A DNA stretch of 64,000 nt from Amblyornis subalaris (GCA_018881555.1 JACAXG010000050.1:3162001-3226000); one strand, 5' to 3'. Positions 36,424 to 50,559 are shown, numbered from the stretch's first letter. Notes: generated by a model from the sequence alone, not told the origin. Translations and numbers: made by a program.

Positions 36424-39400
36424 CCTCGCTGTCATTTATTAGCTGGAAGAGAACTGCTTGATGGTCTTTCTCTTTTCTTTTCTGATCTTTCCCTCTTGCT
36501 TAAAAGGAATAAAAACAATTGGGCTGGAAACCCTCTCACAATTTCATAAAATGCCTCTGTATTATAGTGCACATTGTATTCTCCATTCTGTCTGTTGTTC
36601 TAGTAAATTTTATACAGGAAAGCTTTGGAAAATGTAAACCATGATTGCAGTATATGTGCTCTTGCTCCTGAAAGGCACGGTATTTAAGCAAGACTCAGAC
36701 CATGATTCCTGAGACCTGTTTCTATTCCTGTCAATGTCTCATTTTATGACCTTGGGCAAAACTTCTCTCTGCCCTTCAGACTAGTCATCTGTTATATAAG
36801 AATAGAAATCTGAGATCTTTTATGAAGTTTAATCAATATCTGCAGATTCCTCCGAGATGCTCAAAGGAAATGTGTTATNGAAATGGACAGTTCATACCAG
36901 TGCACATATACCCTATCAACCAACCTTCTTGAAGGCTTATCCTGAGGCAGAGAGCAGAGATCATAAGCCATGTATTTGTTTAATTCACTGTCATCTGCCT
37001 ACTACCAGCTGCATGCATGAGTAAAGACAATCACTGCCCAATTTTTCCCATCCATTTGTTTTTTGTAAGCAAATGCAAAAGTGAAGAAAGCATGCTCTGA
37101 CATTGACCCTCGGGGCTCCACTTTGCCAAAACTNGGATTTTCTGGTTGTTTGCTGAGCTGCCATCAACCCAGTATGGTTATTTATCTTCTCTCTCTCTGG
37201 TTTCATACAAGACAGGAGTATGAGAAAATAAAATCTTCAAACTAGGATGCCCTCACTGTGGGTGGGATCCTGCAGGGAGTGCAAGGAATGTGTAAAGGAG
37301 AGGTGAAGAAGCAGGAGAAATTCATCCAACTGAAGGATATTTTTGCTGTAAATGCATTATCAGCCATAATGAAGCAGTCGCTACCTAGGCCAGTGGGGTG
37401 GCCAATGACAGGCATTTTTTAAGCTTTTTTAAGATGACCTTCTGTTAGTACTGCTGTTGAACATGCATTAAAAAATATATTTATTTATCAATAAACTTCA
37501 TATGATGATCCTGTTACTCAAAAAAAAAAGAGTGTATTCAGGGCCACACACAGAGTTTCCATCTGTGTTTATAGTTCTCTGTTTCTTGCAATCATGGGCA
37601 TTAAATTTACCAATATGTTAACATTGGTCAGAAGAAAACAGGTTATTTGGATGGAAATTGTTATGTAACAGTTTAGCTTGAAGGGCATTTTCCAAGTGTG
37701 AAATGCTCATAATTCACCGTAAATAACTGGAAAGTCTATGATTTTCTTGAATTTTTCACAGGTTTGCGTCATGTACAGAAGACAGATATTTCATAGCTCA
37801 AGGCTTTCATAGAGTCCTCTAATTATGTCAATGTGACTAACAGCTTACTGAAACATGCCTTGATGTATATAGAATATGTATATATTGATCAACAGGTATT
37901 CATCTCCTGGCAGAAGTTTGTAGTTACGTGATTAGATCCTATGCTAGGTGCCAAGATACTTTTCCTTTCTCATTGCAAATGCTCCGAAATTGACCCAACT
38001 AAACTAAAAGTGCAAAACCCACAAACTATTGCCACCTACTCTTGTGTTTCTTCAGGAAACATTATTGGAGTATAGTTTACAGCACATCAGCACTTGCTAA
38101 GAAAGGTAGCTGAGAGGTGGAATTCTTCTGATACAGGCAAATTTTCAGTCCTCTTTCCTGAAATATCTGCCCNCAAACAGGAGTGGCACGGACAGGGATG
38201 ACTGCTGAGCTTTCTGCAGGGGGTTGTCCAGATCATAACTGCACTGTTGTACAGCCTGCTTCCTCTGAAATCTTTATTTTGTATCTGTAGGCCACAAAAA
38301 CCTCTTCCAGTTATTCACATTGTCAACCTCCATTCTCCTCCAGACATAGAAACTGCACGTATTACCATTTTCTAATTACATGCTGATACAGGGTTGTGAA
38401 TTGTTTTCTTTGGAATTAACACTCCTGTGCCAGTCCCCCAGGCTGTCAGTCACTTACTGGGATTAGCACTGTCCGACCTTCTTCAGCACTGATCAAGTGC
38501 ACTTGCTTCATCATTTGCCTTGTTGCCACCTGTCCCTTCGATTGCTGACAGGATTAATTCAAGTTATATGGCCAAGACAGTCTACAGAGGGAAATTGTTC
38601 CTGAAAAAAGGAGTTGCAAGAGGTGCAAAATCTCCTGAAACACTGATATAGGTTACCCCTTACATACAAAGACTGTCATTTAAATCAAATCAAGTAAATT
38701 AAATAATAATAAATTTTTTCTTTAGACAGCCAAGTTACAAACTGAAAAGACCTGACATCTGGCAGCCCGATGTTTCATTTTCCTCTGCCTTTTTAAAAAT
38801 ATTCTTGACAGATTATTTCAGATCTAAAATACTTTATTACAATAATGTAAGTATTTATGCAATATGCTGCCGTGCTGCTCCATCTCTTTCAGCCATCTCT
38901 TCTCCAAGCTGAGATGCAGGTCAGAATGTGGACCTTAGTGTTCAAATAAATTATGTCAATAGAATAAAAATGTACACATATTTTAACTGAACGGTGATTT
39001 CAGATGCCAGTCTGATAATTGCACACCACTTAATTCTTTCAGTAATTTAGGTGGTATTTGGTTGGGTTTATAATGCACTTGATGTGGGTGTTTTATTTAC
39101 CCAACACACCTGACGTCAGAACAATTCAAATGGGAGAGATTTGTAAAGATGAAGAGATAAAGCAAAAACATATAAATGGAGGATCTAGGATTTTATCTGA
39201 AGAAAACATCAATTGCTGTGTAGAAAGTCTTTAATCTTACAGATTACAAGTCAATTCAAGCCCTTACTTCATTTTTACTCACAGCATAATAATTACTGCT
39301 CTCTTCTTGAAGTGAACAATTACTTCCTTCCCTTTCTTTCTGAGGGTCACATTACAGTGACCTGTGTACATCGCATGCTTCCTTCATCTCTGCATCCTCT

Positions 39401-42067
39401 GCAGAAGCTCAGTGAGTGGAAAAGTGGAAAGAAAATCAGAAAAAGGGAGTCTTCCAGCAGAGGGACGTGCAAATGAGCAAGAAGAAAGGCGATGAATGGG
39501 GAAAGAGAAGAAAGAAGAGTAGATGAAAGTGGCGAATAGACTAAATAGCCAGACTTGCGGTACCTGGCAAGTTGCTAACAGGAGGACAGNGTTATCTTTT
39601 ACACATATGATTTTTGACGTGGGATTTGAAAAATCTGGAACTCCTGCCCCAGGACATATCCAAAAGATTGTTATTTTTCTTAACCCATTAGGGATGTGTT
39701 TAACTTGCTGCCTGTAGCAATGCCAAGAGCTTCATCTCACCGTACCCCATCACCATCTGCTCTGAAGACCCTCCCTCATCATGTCTTTTCCTGTCATCTG
39801 AAGTCTGTTCACATGATAGGGGAACTTGGGATAATAGGTGCATAGCGACAGCCAAGTGCTGTCGAGTGCACTCCATGAAAATGGAAAGGGTCTTGGTGTT
39901 ACTAGCCACAGAAGGAGCTGTGTAGGGCGTTCTGGAGATGACAGGGACACTTACTTCAGAATTGCACTCCGGGCCTGAAACACAACACTAAACAACATAA
40001 AAACAACAGAATGTAGATTTGTGAAAGAAAGAGACTATTACAAGCAGTGGACCTTACTAAAGAGCAAGGAGCAATGGAGTCACTCAGACCCATAAATTGT
40101 ACAGGCCATGTTTGATTTTACATATATTCTGCTTTTTCCCTTTTTTTTGCATATGGCATGATATTCTGATTTATGTCATGGGACTTAAAGGACTTAGTTA
40201 ACTACAAAAGTCCAATTAATTTATCTGAATTCTAACTAGTTCTTTGTATCTTATGACNAGGATTTTCACAATTTAAGAATTGTACTTAAAAAGCAAGTCA
40301 ACAACTTTTTTGCGTTGTGTCTCATTTCCAGCTTTTAAATTTCATGAGCCTTTGTTTCTGTTTTATGAGACAGCTTTAATGGAGTTTTTCAGACAAACTT
40401 CTCTATGTTGCTCCTGATTTTGAACATTTCATCCAGTATATTCCATAAGACAATATTGAAAGGAAATTTGAAGTGCTTACTATTCATAATGAATTTGATA
40501 TGAACTCGGTTCTCATTTGAATAAATGGATCGTGGTATATTTTCATTGATTTTTTTAATGAAATGGCATTCAGGACATTTTTCTAACACCTCCACTGTAT
40601 GGAAAGCTTTATTCTCCAAAAGTTTTTGCTGGTATTTCCTATTGAACCTTTCCTGAGTCTGGATGACAAGTACAAGGCACAGCACTGAAGGGGTAAATGA
40701 CCCTTTGAAATTACTCACTTTATTTTCAGTCTCATTAGTATTTATTGCTGAGCTGATCTTTGCTCTCCTAGCAAAGGAAGATAGAGTTCCTTAAATCATG
40801 CCTATTGCAGTAGTGGGGCTTTATAGTAAAAGCCACTGGCCTGCCAGAACTTTGTAGGTAACAGAGGATGGTGGCACAAATTCTATCTGCTTAATGCCTC
40901 AACTTTTGCAGACAGGCTGACTTCAAAACTTTTTGGCAGTCAAATGTTACATGGTAAAATTGCAACATGTGTGTGAATTTTTAAAGGGTTACTGACTAGA
41001 CATGTACTTGAAATGATGAGGTTATGGTGTGGTTTCCCTTTTGAGGTATTAAGACTTTTAAGTTTTATTTTTCCTACCATTTCAAAGCCATTCAAAAGTA
41101 TACATCTAATACAGTCATAGAAGAATAACTCTCCTTCCTTTTTTTCTTTTGAATTCAAAAGAGCCTGAACTTTAACTTCCTTAGGTCTCTAGAAAGTTAG
41201 AGGAAGAATGGCGTCCTACATATGAAATCAAAATGGGTAGGACGTTATTTCTCATAGAAGGTTTTAGGTCTACTGGAATTTTGATTGTTTATGAGAGATA
41301 TTTGTAACCTTTCCCCTTCTTGCCATTAGAATTCATCTAACCTTCTTGTCTACACATGCAGTGACAAAGTACAGACTTCTAAATCAGACTGGTTACCTAT
41401 TAGCCCCGTGATCAGGGAAAGACTGTCACAGCAGTTGCAGCACCGCACCACTGGGGCCTATCAGAGAAAAAGGCCCTTGTGCTCAGGTTGAAGTCCAGAG
41501 AGCTGCCAGTGAATACCCATGTGTCTGACATGTGAATCAAATTGCCCTCCTACAAGCAGTGTCCAGAGAGAGACTTATCTTGTTAATTATATATGGAAAT
41601 TGAGATCCAGCAACATCTGATAAGGTTCTGTGCTTTGAGCCTTGGTTTTCTGATGCTGTAAGCAGCACATCAACAATCTAATTAAAATGGCTGTCAAAGC
41701 AGATCTGAAATACATTAAATGGTTCCTATTAATGTCATATTTAATTTAGTGGTTCAGTGTTGAAAATGTTCATTACTGTCCTTTGCTAGGTTTTGAACTT
41801 CTAGGCAAGTTTTATAAATGATACTTACATCTCAAGACATATAAACACACTGTTTACATATCTGATAGCTCTTCTGTCTTTCCACTCCCCACTTTATTAC
41901 ATCTAAGTTGCCAGCTCCCCTTGGTTACTTCTTCAGAACACCCTGAGAAACTTAGAAGGGGTGGGGGAATTGCAACAAGGGGGAATGGCACCAGCTTTTG
42001 TTGCCGTTTGTTCTCTCTGTCCTTCACAGCAGGTTTTTTGTCTAATCGTACAACTGAGTTCAGTCTG
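36424..42067. other. Non-coding stretch, nothing recognised
   Basis: AT-rich unique-looking DNA. The longest open frame (109 codons, - strand, near 40.4-40.7 kb) has no recognisable domain. A purine-rich stretch lies at about 39.4-39.53 kb. A KSGT tetrapeptide in a short frame near 39.63 kb was examined and rejected as a sulfotransferase exon. Confidence 0.5.
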
Positions 42068-42340
42068 GTGATAAGACCTGAGGAAATGGCCTGAAGCTGT
42101 GTCAGGGGAGGTTTAGGTAGGATATTAGAAAAAAGTTCTTCAGGCTGAGGATGATTGGGCACTGGAACAGGCTCCCCAGGGCAGTGGTCACAGCACCAGC
42201 CTGACAGAGTTCAAGAAGCATTTGGACAGTGCTCTCAGGCACATGGTGTGACTCTTGGGGATGGTCCTGTGCAGGGTCAGGAGTTGGACTCAATGTGGGT
42301 CCCTTCCAACTCAGCTTATTCTGTGATTTTGTGATTTCAT
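42068..42340 (+). mobile_element. CR1 LINE, 5'-truncated, well-preserved 3' end
   Basis: This is about 270 bases of CR1 3' end on the + strand. The end of ORF2 is recognisable at nucleotide level (GGGGAGGTTTAGGTAGGATATTAG, GGGCACTGGAACAGGCTCCC, CAGAGTTCAAGAAGCATTTGGACA). A 3' UTR follows with GGAGTTGGACTCAATG and GGTCCCTTCCAACTCAGC, then the terminal ATTCTGTGATTTTGTGATT tail. It is much better conserved than the copy at 34.7 kb, so it inserted later. The frame is broken and only the last part of ORF2 is present, so it is inactive. The - strand open frames across it are shadows. Confidence 0.92.
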
Positions 42341-42822
42341 TGACTTGATGGGATGGCTGGACCTTCCCTTTGACCATCAGTGTTCTGACAGCTGTGCACT
42401 AAAACTAAGGAAGATGGAGCTGCAATCTTTGTAGAAATAGCCTGCTAGAGGTCAAATGAGATGTGAAGTTCTCACCTTCAGGCACTGTAGAATAAGTTTG
42501 CCGTTCCTTCTTGTGGGATAGTCAGGAATGAAAAGGGAACCTGTCACTAAAACCTACACATACAGAGAAGAATAAAAAAAAAAGATATTCTGAGAGGCTA
42601 TCATTACCTTTTTTTTCTCTTTTGCAGATGCTTGTGTTTTTATTTGAAAGCTTAGTTAACAGATTTGTGAAATAGAGTGGAAGAAAAAATAAACCTAGTT
42701 ATGAAAAAAATTTATCCAAACCACAATTGTGTAATCACTGTATACATTGCTTTATATACATTTCCTTTCTCTAAAATAGCATCTTCCAAGGAACATGTGA
42801 AAACTTTACATTATTGATCTTA
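42341..42822. other. Non-coding stretch, nothing recognised
   Basis: AT-rich, no open frame of note, no repeat recognised. Confidence 0.55.
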
Positions 42823-42865
42823 GTGTGACAAGAAGTCACACTTTTTTGTGTAACAAAAGTGTGAC
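42823..42865. repeat. Nested alternative hairpins (7-bp and 11-bp stems)
   Basis: GTGTGAC (42823-42829) can pair with GTCACAC (42835-42841) across a five-base loop. The longer GTCACACTTTT (42835-42845) can instead pair with AAAAGTGTGAC (42855-42865) across a nine-base loop. The central arm is shared, so the two stems exclude each other. Both are perfect. No associated gene or RNA family is recognised. Confidence 0.9.
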
Positions 42866-45800
42866 ATAGTTAGAAAAACACCTCTGCTGAATACTTTGAG
42901 TCACTATGAAATCTTCAAAATTCAGAAGAATGGAAATATTTGGCATCTTTGGTGTTCCAGGAAAGATGTCAAATAGTATAGCAGAATTGCAGCCAAGGAG
43001 GAATTGATAACTTTCCTAGAAACATTTTTTCATTACCCATGAAAATTAATTTTTTTCTTTCACATACTAACTCTAGTCACCACCAAAAGAACAATATTAA
43101 TTAGAATAACACCAGAAATACTTCAATAAGTTGGAGACATTTACATTTTGGTGAGGAGCAACAAAATAATCCTTTTATAGTGGCTTGATAAGAGAGTTTA
43201 ACAGAAGCACATACCAAAAAGTCAGTTACTAGAAGGAAATAAGACCAAGTATTTGAAGATTATAAGCACTGTATTACAGGAAGAGTGATCTAAACGGTGC
43301 CCATCTAAAATGAATGGGATGATATTCAGCAAGACTCAGATGAATGTTAGCATGTAATATTTTACAGTTTCACGATATTAGAATGTCAGAATCTCTTACT
43401 CCGGAAAAATCACCCTGAGCAAGTCTCATTTCATTATCTAAAAGAGGATTGGGAACAAATCATGACTTTTTAGAACTACATATGTGTCTNTCAAAGGGAG
43501 TGAGTCTTTAATTTTGAGAAAGCCAAAATTTTTTGCCATGAGTGTGATTACATGGCATTAGTAGTTTATTGAGACTGTTTACAAAGAGAAACAGATATGG
43601 GATAACTCAAATGAATTATTTCCCTGTAATATGCTAGCAGAGCAAGTCAGCCTTGTAATAACTGTAGCTTGCCTTTGCAGAACATTGAGCTTAGATGTGA
43701 AAAACTCTTGGACATTTTGGCTATATCTATACCAGTAATTGAAAAAGGAAGATTCCTAGAGGCTGTGATTCAGTCATCCATACCATAACAGTGTTACAAT
43801 GGTACCTGGTACACTTTTGGACCAAAGCCCAAGCATTGTCACTTCTTTGTATTTTTGAGCGGATAGAAAGTACAGTTCATATANCCCTGAAATTTTCCAT
43901 GTGAGTATGTGATTTCAGCTGAACCGTGCACAAGTATTTTGCTAGCAAAGCAAAAAAAGGTTACTTTCTGGTTGAATTGAACTATATTCTTTGCAGCTTC
44001 CAGGAACTTCCTGTCAAAATTCTACAGTCAGAGGAGAAATCAAAGGTGATTTTTCTACTTTTCATCTGATTTGATTCTCCTTCTGTGTACAGCACCTTTT
44101 TTTTTTTTTTTGCTTGCCAGGCCATTATTCTTTCTGAACTCATTGATTAATCCTGAAGAATAAAGTATTTTTCTTTGGAGTACAATGAGTTCACACAAGA
44201 TTACCTTGGGAAATGACAATTTTATGCTCCCTACAAAGACATCCTTCCATTGCCACTAACAGCGTGATATAGCTGTTCTGGAGAAATACTAGCACGCAGA
44301 TTGGCTAGACTTTTAAAACATAATATATTGGTTTCCAACGGTTTAGTAGTAATATTNTTTTATTTACAAAATGATAATTTTAATTGTATTAGGAAGAGAA
44401 ACAAGTATTTTCTCCTGTCTGCAATCACAAACAACTTTAGTTGTTTGTACTTCAGAAACAGAAGTGAAGGTGGGCCCCTCTTCATGGTTTCTTTGCTTCC
44501 TGCTTTCTTCTTAAACTTGCCAGTTTTGGATGTGTGTGTCAAAGACATTCTGTAGAATTCTCTAAAACACACAGGATTTCAGGCAACAATGTGCCTTTAT
44601 TTTTTTTTTTAAGTATTTTCTTTCTTTTTTTTTTTTTGTTGGGGGAGAAGAATATATTCTGTGGCTCCAGAGAAATGACCAGATTCTGGTCATCTGGAGA
44701 GGAAGAAGTTGTCTCTAATGGGGTCCCATTCTTCTAGATATGCCGGGGAAAGAGTGGTTTTTTTCTCAGGAAACACGATCTGAATTGATGGGCAAAGAAA
44801 AACAGATTGGAAGTAGAATTAAACTACTCTTAGTGATTATCCTATTGCAGAAGAGTTCCAGCACATTTTGTGGTAACTATACTACTTCTGCTTTTCCTAG
44901 AGGCAGTGAGTATATAGAAATGCACTTAAACTGTGATCAGATCCTGTCCCTCAAGGATTATATTTCTCACTGCAGGTGAGCAGGAAGCTAGGATTAGTGA
45001 ATTAGTGCAANAAGACTTAGACGTCTCAATGATTCACTCTTCTGAGTTTTCTTCTGTAGATAATACTAGCACAAAATCAAGTTCCTATTTATCACTACCT
45101 ACCAACATCCTATGTAGCCTCCCTCAGAATAAGATAGCTGCTCCACTAGGTGATTTATTCCATACTTTTAATATAATTTTACTTTTATAAAAGAGAGTCT
45201 TTGAATCTAGTGCCTCCTGCATTGATAAATCTCTGCCCTTTGATGACTTTCTTAGACATATTATGGGGGTTGGTGTAATAAATGTGTTAAAAGATACAGC
45301 AAGCTTTCCTTTCAGAGGCAGAAAACTACACATTGAATTTAAGTCTGCTAAAATGTGTCTAGGTGTACACTGAGGGGGAAAAAAAAGATTAAATATTTGA
45401 AGTGTTATGTTGTTACAATACAACACAGAACAAAGTGTGAATAATCAGAATATTCTGACATGTGAGCTGAAGCTATTGGGCTCTAACAAAAACCGGGGCA
45501 AAGCAACTCCCTCCGTTGATGCTGACAAGAATTATCTTGCACTGCTTCTTACAAATTTTTTCTGAGGATTTCCAGATTCTTTATAAACATAGACAAATCA
45601 AGACTTCTAAGGGAATAGCTCTCTGTACTCCAACCATGCATATAAACTTTGTGTTTACTTTACATATGCTGTAACAAATCTCACAGAAACAGGTCTCTGG
45701 AAAGAGCTCTTTTAGGCAGCAGCCCTCCCAGCCCATGGAGGTGGCAGGGGCCGCTGGGCTTCCAAGGGTGACAGCAAGCGTGCATGTGGCTGTGCATTGC

Positions 45801-46119
45801 CTGTTTCTCCGCGCTGTTTCATTAATTGTTAAATTTGGCACTGTTGGCTTATGTTTGCTTTCTGTGGTCAAATGCTTTCGAGGCAGGATCCAGGTAGCCT
45901 GATACTCAACTGCTACAGTGCCTGAGCCTCTTCAACCTTTTCTGTTCCAGAAAAGAGGAAAGAAAAATTATTGCAGCCAACCTTGTTGAACTGCCACTTG
46001 AAAAAAACAAAAAAGTGTGCATCTAAACGAGGATACTTCTTTATTGTACTCATATCTTTTAAAGTACTACCCAATTAACCTCACATTGCTGAGTCAAGAC
46101 TTTGACCACAGCACTATCG
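42866..46119. other. Non-coding stretch, nothing recognised
   Basis: AT-rich DNA with T-rich runs (15 T at 44097-44111 and broken T runs at about 44.60-44.64 kb). Open frames of 60-100 codons have no recognisable motif. Confidence 0.5.
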
Positions 46120-46151
46120 AGTTACTTCAGCCACTTCAGTTACTTCAGCCA
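46120..46151. repeat. Short tandem repeat, 18-base period
   Basis: AGTTACTTCAGCCACTTC is followed directly by a 14-base partial second copy (AGTTACTTCAGCCA). Confidence 0.88.
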
Positions 46152-49100
46152 TGGCTGTGATGTAATTGAGCATTAAGGACCTAATCACTAGCATCAGCAT
46201 GTTTGTAGAGCATGTCTTAGGACAACTGCATGGTATGAAACCTAATAAAGCACTTCCAGACACAGCTTATCAGTGGCATATGTGTGGAAAACAGCTTCTG
46301 GAGACCGTTTTTTCCCTGTGAGCACAATTAGTTGAATAAAATGCATACAGATAATTCAGTAGTGTCACAAACATATGGCTGCAAAAGCTGAGTGTTCAAT
46401 TGTTTGCATACCACTGACACACATGCTGAAAACTGGTGCGAGTGATGCTCACCAAACCCCCTGCTATCAATTTCCTCTCAGTAGTGAGTATCCAAGGCCA
46501 CAAGGCTCTTGGTCCCATGGAGCTCCTCATGGCAAGTGATGGAAGCTGTGTGTCACCAGGTTACACCCAGCACCCACAGGGTTCTCCTTGCTAGTTTCAA
46601 TGGCCTAAAGCCACTTGCAGTGTGAGTCATTATCTGTTATGAGATACTGTTTGTCTCAAAATTATGGTATATCATACCAATACATAAAAGTTTTAACAAA
46701 TGTCTCACATAACTAGTAAATTCCCAGCTTACTGGGTTTATGCACTGCTGGAAACATGTATAATTTTACATCTATTGTTTCCATAACTACTATAATTACA
46801 AATTATTTCCTGCTCTATGATTACAGAAGTATTTTCCTATTGATTTGAAATAAATACAATTAAATACATTATTCCTCATTGTTCCATATGGTAAAATACT
46901 ATTCTTCTTTAATAAAGGAAGAAGTTAGAAATTTCCGGTGTATCTCCTTAATTTAAGCTACAATTCATAGAGGGATTTTCTTTTGCTTGCTTTAACTGCT
47001 ATAAAAGATACCTGCAAACTCTTCTTGCTTTGCAGAATAATGCTCAAAAACAATGGTCCATGGTAGTGAGGAGAAGAGAGCTTGAACAGGACCAAAGGAA
47101 ATTTTCTGCAAGCAGGCACCCTGGAATGGTAAGACAGACTGATAACTAGGAAAGAGTTGAGGTTTGGTTTTGCTGCTCTTTTGCTGGGTGTTTTTTTCCC
47201 ATTGCTGCATGCAAAAAACACTGAAGAACAAGTTTTTAAACATCCCAGGTTATTCCTGAAACTCAGCTTAATTGTGTCATATTTTTAAGTCTCTTGTAGA
47301 TCATTGTTGATTATGGTCTCTTTTGATCTCGTAAGGTTCCAGTTAAATCTGACTTGAGTTTAAAAAAAAGTGACATTTTCTGTCTCCTGAGAAACATGTT
47401 CTTGCAATATATCTTCATATATGTGAAACACACTGATAGGACTGCAATCCCTCTGCAACCAGAAGCAGCCAAGGCTGTCTTACAAAACACAGCTGGAAGG
47501 AAGAGAAACAGCCTCGTTCAAACCCCACCGGCATTTAACAGGACAGTAATCTTTTCTGTGGGAAACAGGAGTCTGAGGATTTTATCGCATGTCTGCCTAG
47601 AGGGTCTCATAGCCAAACTCTCCTCTTCCCCCAGAACGGGACTGGCTGCACTGGTTGAAGATGGGTTAGTTCTGTGGCCAGGCTGGGAACTCTGGGGCCA
47701 GGAGCTGGGAGAAGTCTGTTGGATAAGATTTCCCGCTAACCTGAGGTGGTGGTTGTGTCTCTCACACGAAGAAGACAATACAGGTTTTGCTCCCTACCCT
47801 TCCCCCATGACCAGAAGAAAAGTGGGCAAAAAAGGCATTAACTGAACCTTGATAAAATATTTTTAATTCATAGAAAGGTAGTTCAAAGAGTAATATTTAG
47901 AAGGTCAGTGTCTCTCCTGTCACTTTCCTTTGTCTCATACTGATAAGTATCAGCAACAGAAAAAATAGTTTGTAAGTAGAGTAGAAAGTTGAGCTACAAA
48001 GAGTGAGAATAAAGANAGATTTGAAAGAGCTTCAAGAGACCTATTTAGCACCATTAAGGAAAATATTTGAAAGAGAACTTCATAGCCAATAATTAATCTG
48101 CCTGGAAACTGAGGGTTTTCATAAGTGAAATAGATCTGATTAAGCTAGCTTTTGAAAATTATATTAAAGTTGTAGACATTCTGCCTCTTAAAATAATAGT
48201 TTAAGGTGGAAGGAAAAATGTTAAATAAGCAGCATGGTGGGAATCATATTTACATTTTGAACACATTTGATTACAGCAAAGTTGGAAATTATGGAGAGTT
48301 TGAGAACAGACTCAATTTTCAAGGTAGTCAACATAAAATTTAATTTATGAATGGAAGTTGTTTGTAACAGCGACTTAAGAAGTCAGGGGCATTCACAATG
48401 TAGAATGTGGTGAGAGGAGCAGAAGGAGTGCTTAACAGAGTGGGAAGACGAGATGAAATAGGCAAGGAAGGCAACAGGAAAGAATGCAAAAGGAAAAGCA
48501 GGAAAAAGAGGAGCAAGCAGAGCTGAGGAAAAAAGGGCTCTAAGTAGCTGAGTAGGTAAAAGTTGACTCTTTTGTGTCTGCATATGGAAATACGCTGACA
48601 TTGAGACCTTATGTTATTTACCAGATGTTTCAGAATGCCTGTAATGCTATTCAGAATTCTTTGTGCCAGGCAGCTATTGCTCCAAATAAATGGCACAACA
48701 GGGAGACATGCAGGGGGAATGCCATGGATATGTACCTTCCCTGTGATGCGGAGTGAAATGGGAGCTGCCCACAAGGGCGATGGAAATCTTTCTCTGGAGA
48801 ATCCTCCACTGGATGACTACAGCCCCCTTATGTGGGTGATAGTGCAGCTGCAGTAATGAAGGCTGCAAAATATCTCCTCAGTTTGGAAAAGAGGAGTAAA
48901 AATATATTTTGCTTATTTAATCTTCTCAGTGTATCTCAAAAGTCCTGAGCTAGGTGTTTGAAGCCTTTATTGATTCTACAACAGAAGTGAACTTCCCACA
49001 CTGACATGCAGACAGCTGCAAGCAGGTGGGTGTTTTGCTGTTTTCATAATGCATAAAATGGTCTGGAGAGCTAGACACCTTGCTCAGCATTTCTGAAGGT

Positions 49101-50527
49101 TTCGGATGAGTGCAAAACTGACTGCTCAGCCTATTACTAAATCATAAAGATGTGCTTATTTTGCTTTTTCAGTATGGACTACACACACACAGGTTTTTTT
49201 CCATCCTGCTTATCCACAAAGCTAGGCAGCCACNTATCCACATATATGGGCAATGAAGGCTTAAAGGATACAGCTCTGGTAGCATATTCAGAGAAATGGG
49301 ATAACTATTCGTATCTGTGAACATGGATGCCTGCAAATGCATTGTAATATCCAGGCACAAAGAGCCCAAATTAGTGCCTTATGCCATCATTATACTCTGG
49401 TGAGTTGCAGAACCTCTATCCTGTAGGACATGACAATGGAAGATTCTTCATTGTGATCCCTTGAAAAAGCTCATCTTTGATACTGAAGAGCTACAACCTG
49501 GGTTCTAAACATGTGAGCTCTTACTCCTCAATAACTCTTTGGCCCTTGGCATTTCTTCTGCTGTGTTAACCACAGCAGAGGATTCAGTGTGACAGAAACT
49601 GATTAAAACCAGCCTTTGTCATGTATGGTACCAACAGCCTACAGTCATCAAACAAAAAAATGTTTGACTATCACATGTTTTGAGACTAACTTCCAAGAGA
49701 TTGAAAAATACGTTTCCTTCATCAATTCCCTGAGTAACCACTACTGTCATCATGAAATTGTGTTTGAGGTGCTGTTTGGTATCATAGCAAAATTAGAGGT
49801 TTCTCCCACTGCAGAGTGTCATGGTGTATAGTACTAGATATTCAGCCTCCAGTTGTGGCTCAGAGAGTTTTCACCACAATAAAGGGTAGTGCAGTGATGA
49901 AACAGGTGGCTGTCTGAAAAAGACTCTCTGCCCCTTTTTAATTCAATTACATAAAGAACAACTCTGCTCAATTTCCATGTACAGCAGAATAAAGATAATT
50001 TGTAGCCAAGCGAAACAGAATTTGAGGACAGATTTCATGGAGCAGTTATTCTGAAAAAATTTAGTTTTGCTTTAAATATGTGAGATTTCAATAACAGGTG
50101 TAATGCGTTTATAAGTGGTGGTGGTTTTGTAACTAGTGTTACTGGAGCAGCTTTGTTGCAGCTGTATCTATGTGATTTCAATATCTCATTCAGTTATGAA
50201 AAGCAGAAAGAGCATCACACACTGAAAAATACCTCAGGCATCCCATCTGAATTTCTCCATTTTTTAAATGACCTTAGCATTGCAAATACCAAGATTTTTT
50301 TCCTTAGGTACATTTGGGGCACTTATGAAGGTCACATTTTTGGGTTAGCCTTTTCCTAAGTAACCGCAGGGTTTTCAATCTGCATTAAAATTATTGGAGT
50401 TGTGAGTCCAGGTTTTATTCTTTTTCCCTTTAAATTTGTTCTGTGCAGAGCTCTCTCCGCTGCCTCAGCCCTTCAGGACATCTCAAACTTGTTGGGTCAA
50501 GGAAGGATTTTGTGGAAACTGAGTTTT
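46152..50527. other. Non-coding stretch, nothing recognised
   Basis: A 163-codon open frame on the + strand (47354-47845) and a 144-codon frame on the - strand (48340-48774) lie here. Neither resembles a known protein. The second lies opposite a purine-rich tract, which explains its Leu/Phe/Ser-rich stop-poor translation. No repeat recognised. Confidence 0.45.
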
Positions 50528-50559
50528 GGGCATTTGGGCATTTGAGCATTTGAGCATTT
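50528..50559. repeat. Octamer tandem repeat (GRGCATTT)4
   Basis: Four adjacent units: GGGCATTT, GGGCATTT, GAGCATTT, GAGCATTT. Confidence 0.93.

Noticed and set aside
39600..39690. KSGT tetrapeptide in a + strand frame, considered as the PAPS-binding exon of the sulfotransferase gene
   Set aside because: Only the tetrapeptide and a hydrophobic lead-in match. The Trp after KSGT is missing, the conserved intron position after K-S-G has no GT donor, and one KSGT is expected by chance over six frames of this length.
40389..40718. 109-codon - strand open frame in AT-rich DNA with a protein-like composition
   Set aside because: No family recognised, no splice sites that would make it an exon, and several frames of this length are expected by chance.
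47354..47845. 163-codon + strand open frame
   Set aside because: No recognisable domain, opposite strand also partly open, no supporting splice or promoter structure; the length is within reach of chance in locally GC-richer DNA.
48340..48774. 144-codon - strand open frame rich in Leu, Phe and Ser
   Set aside because: It lies opposite a purine-rich tract on the + strand, which removes stop codons and yields low-complexity hydrophobic sequence.
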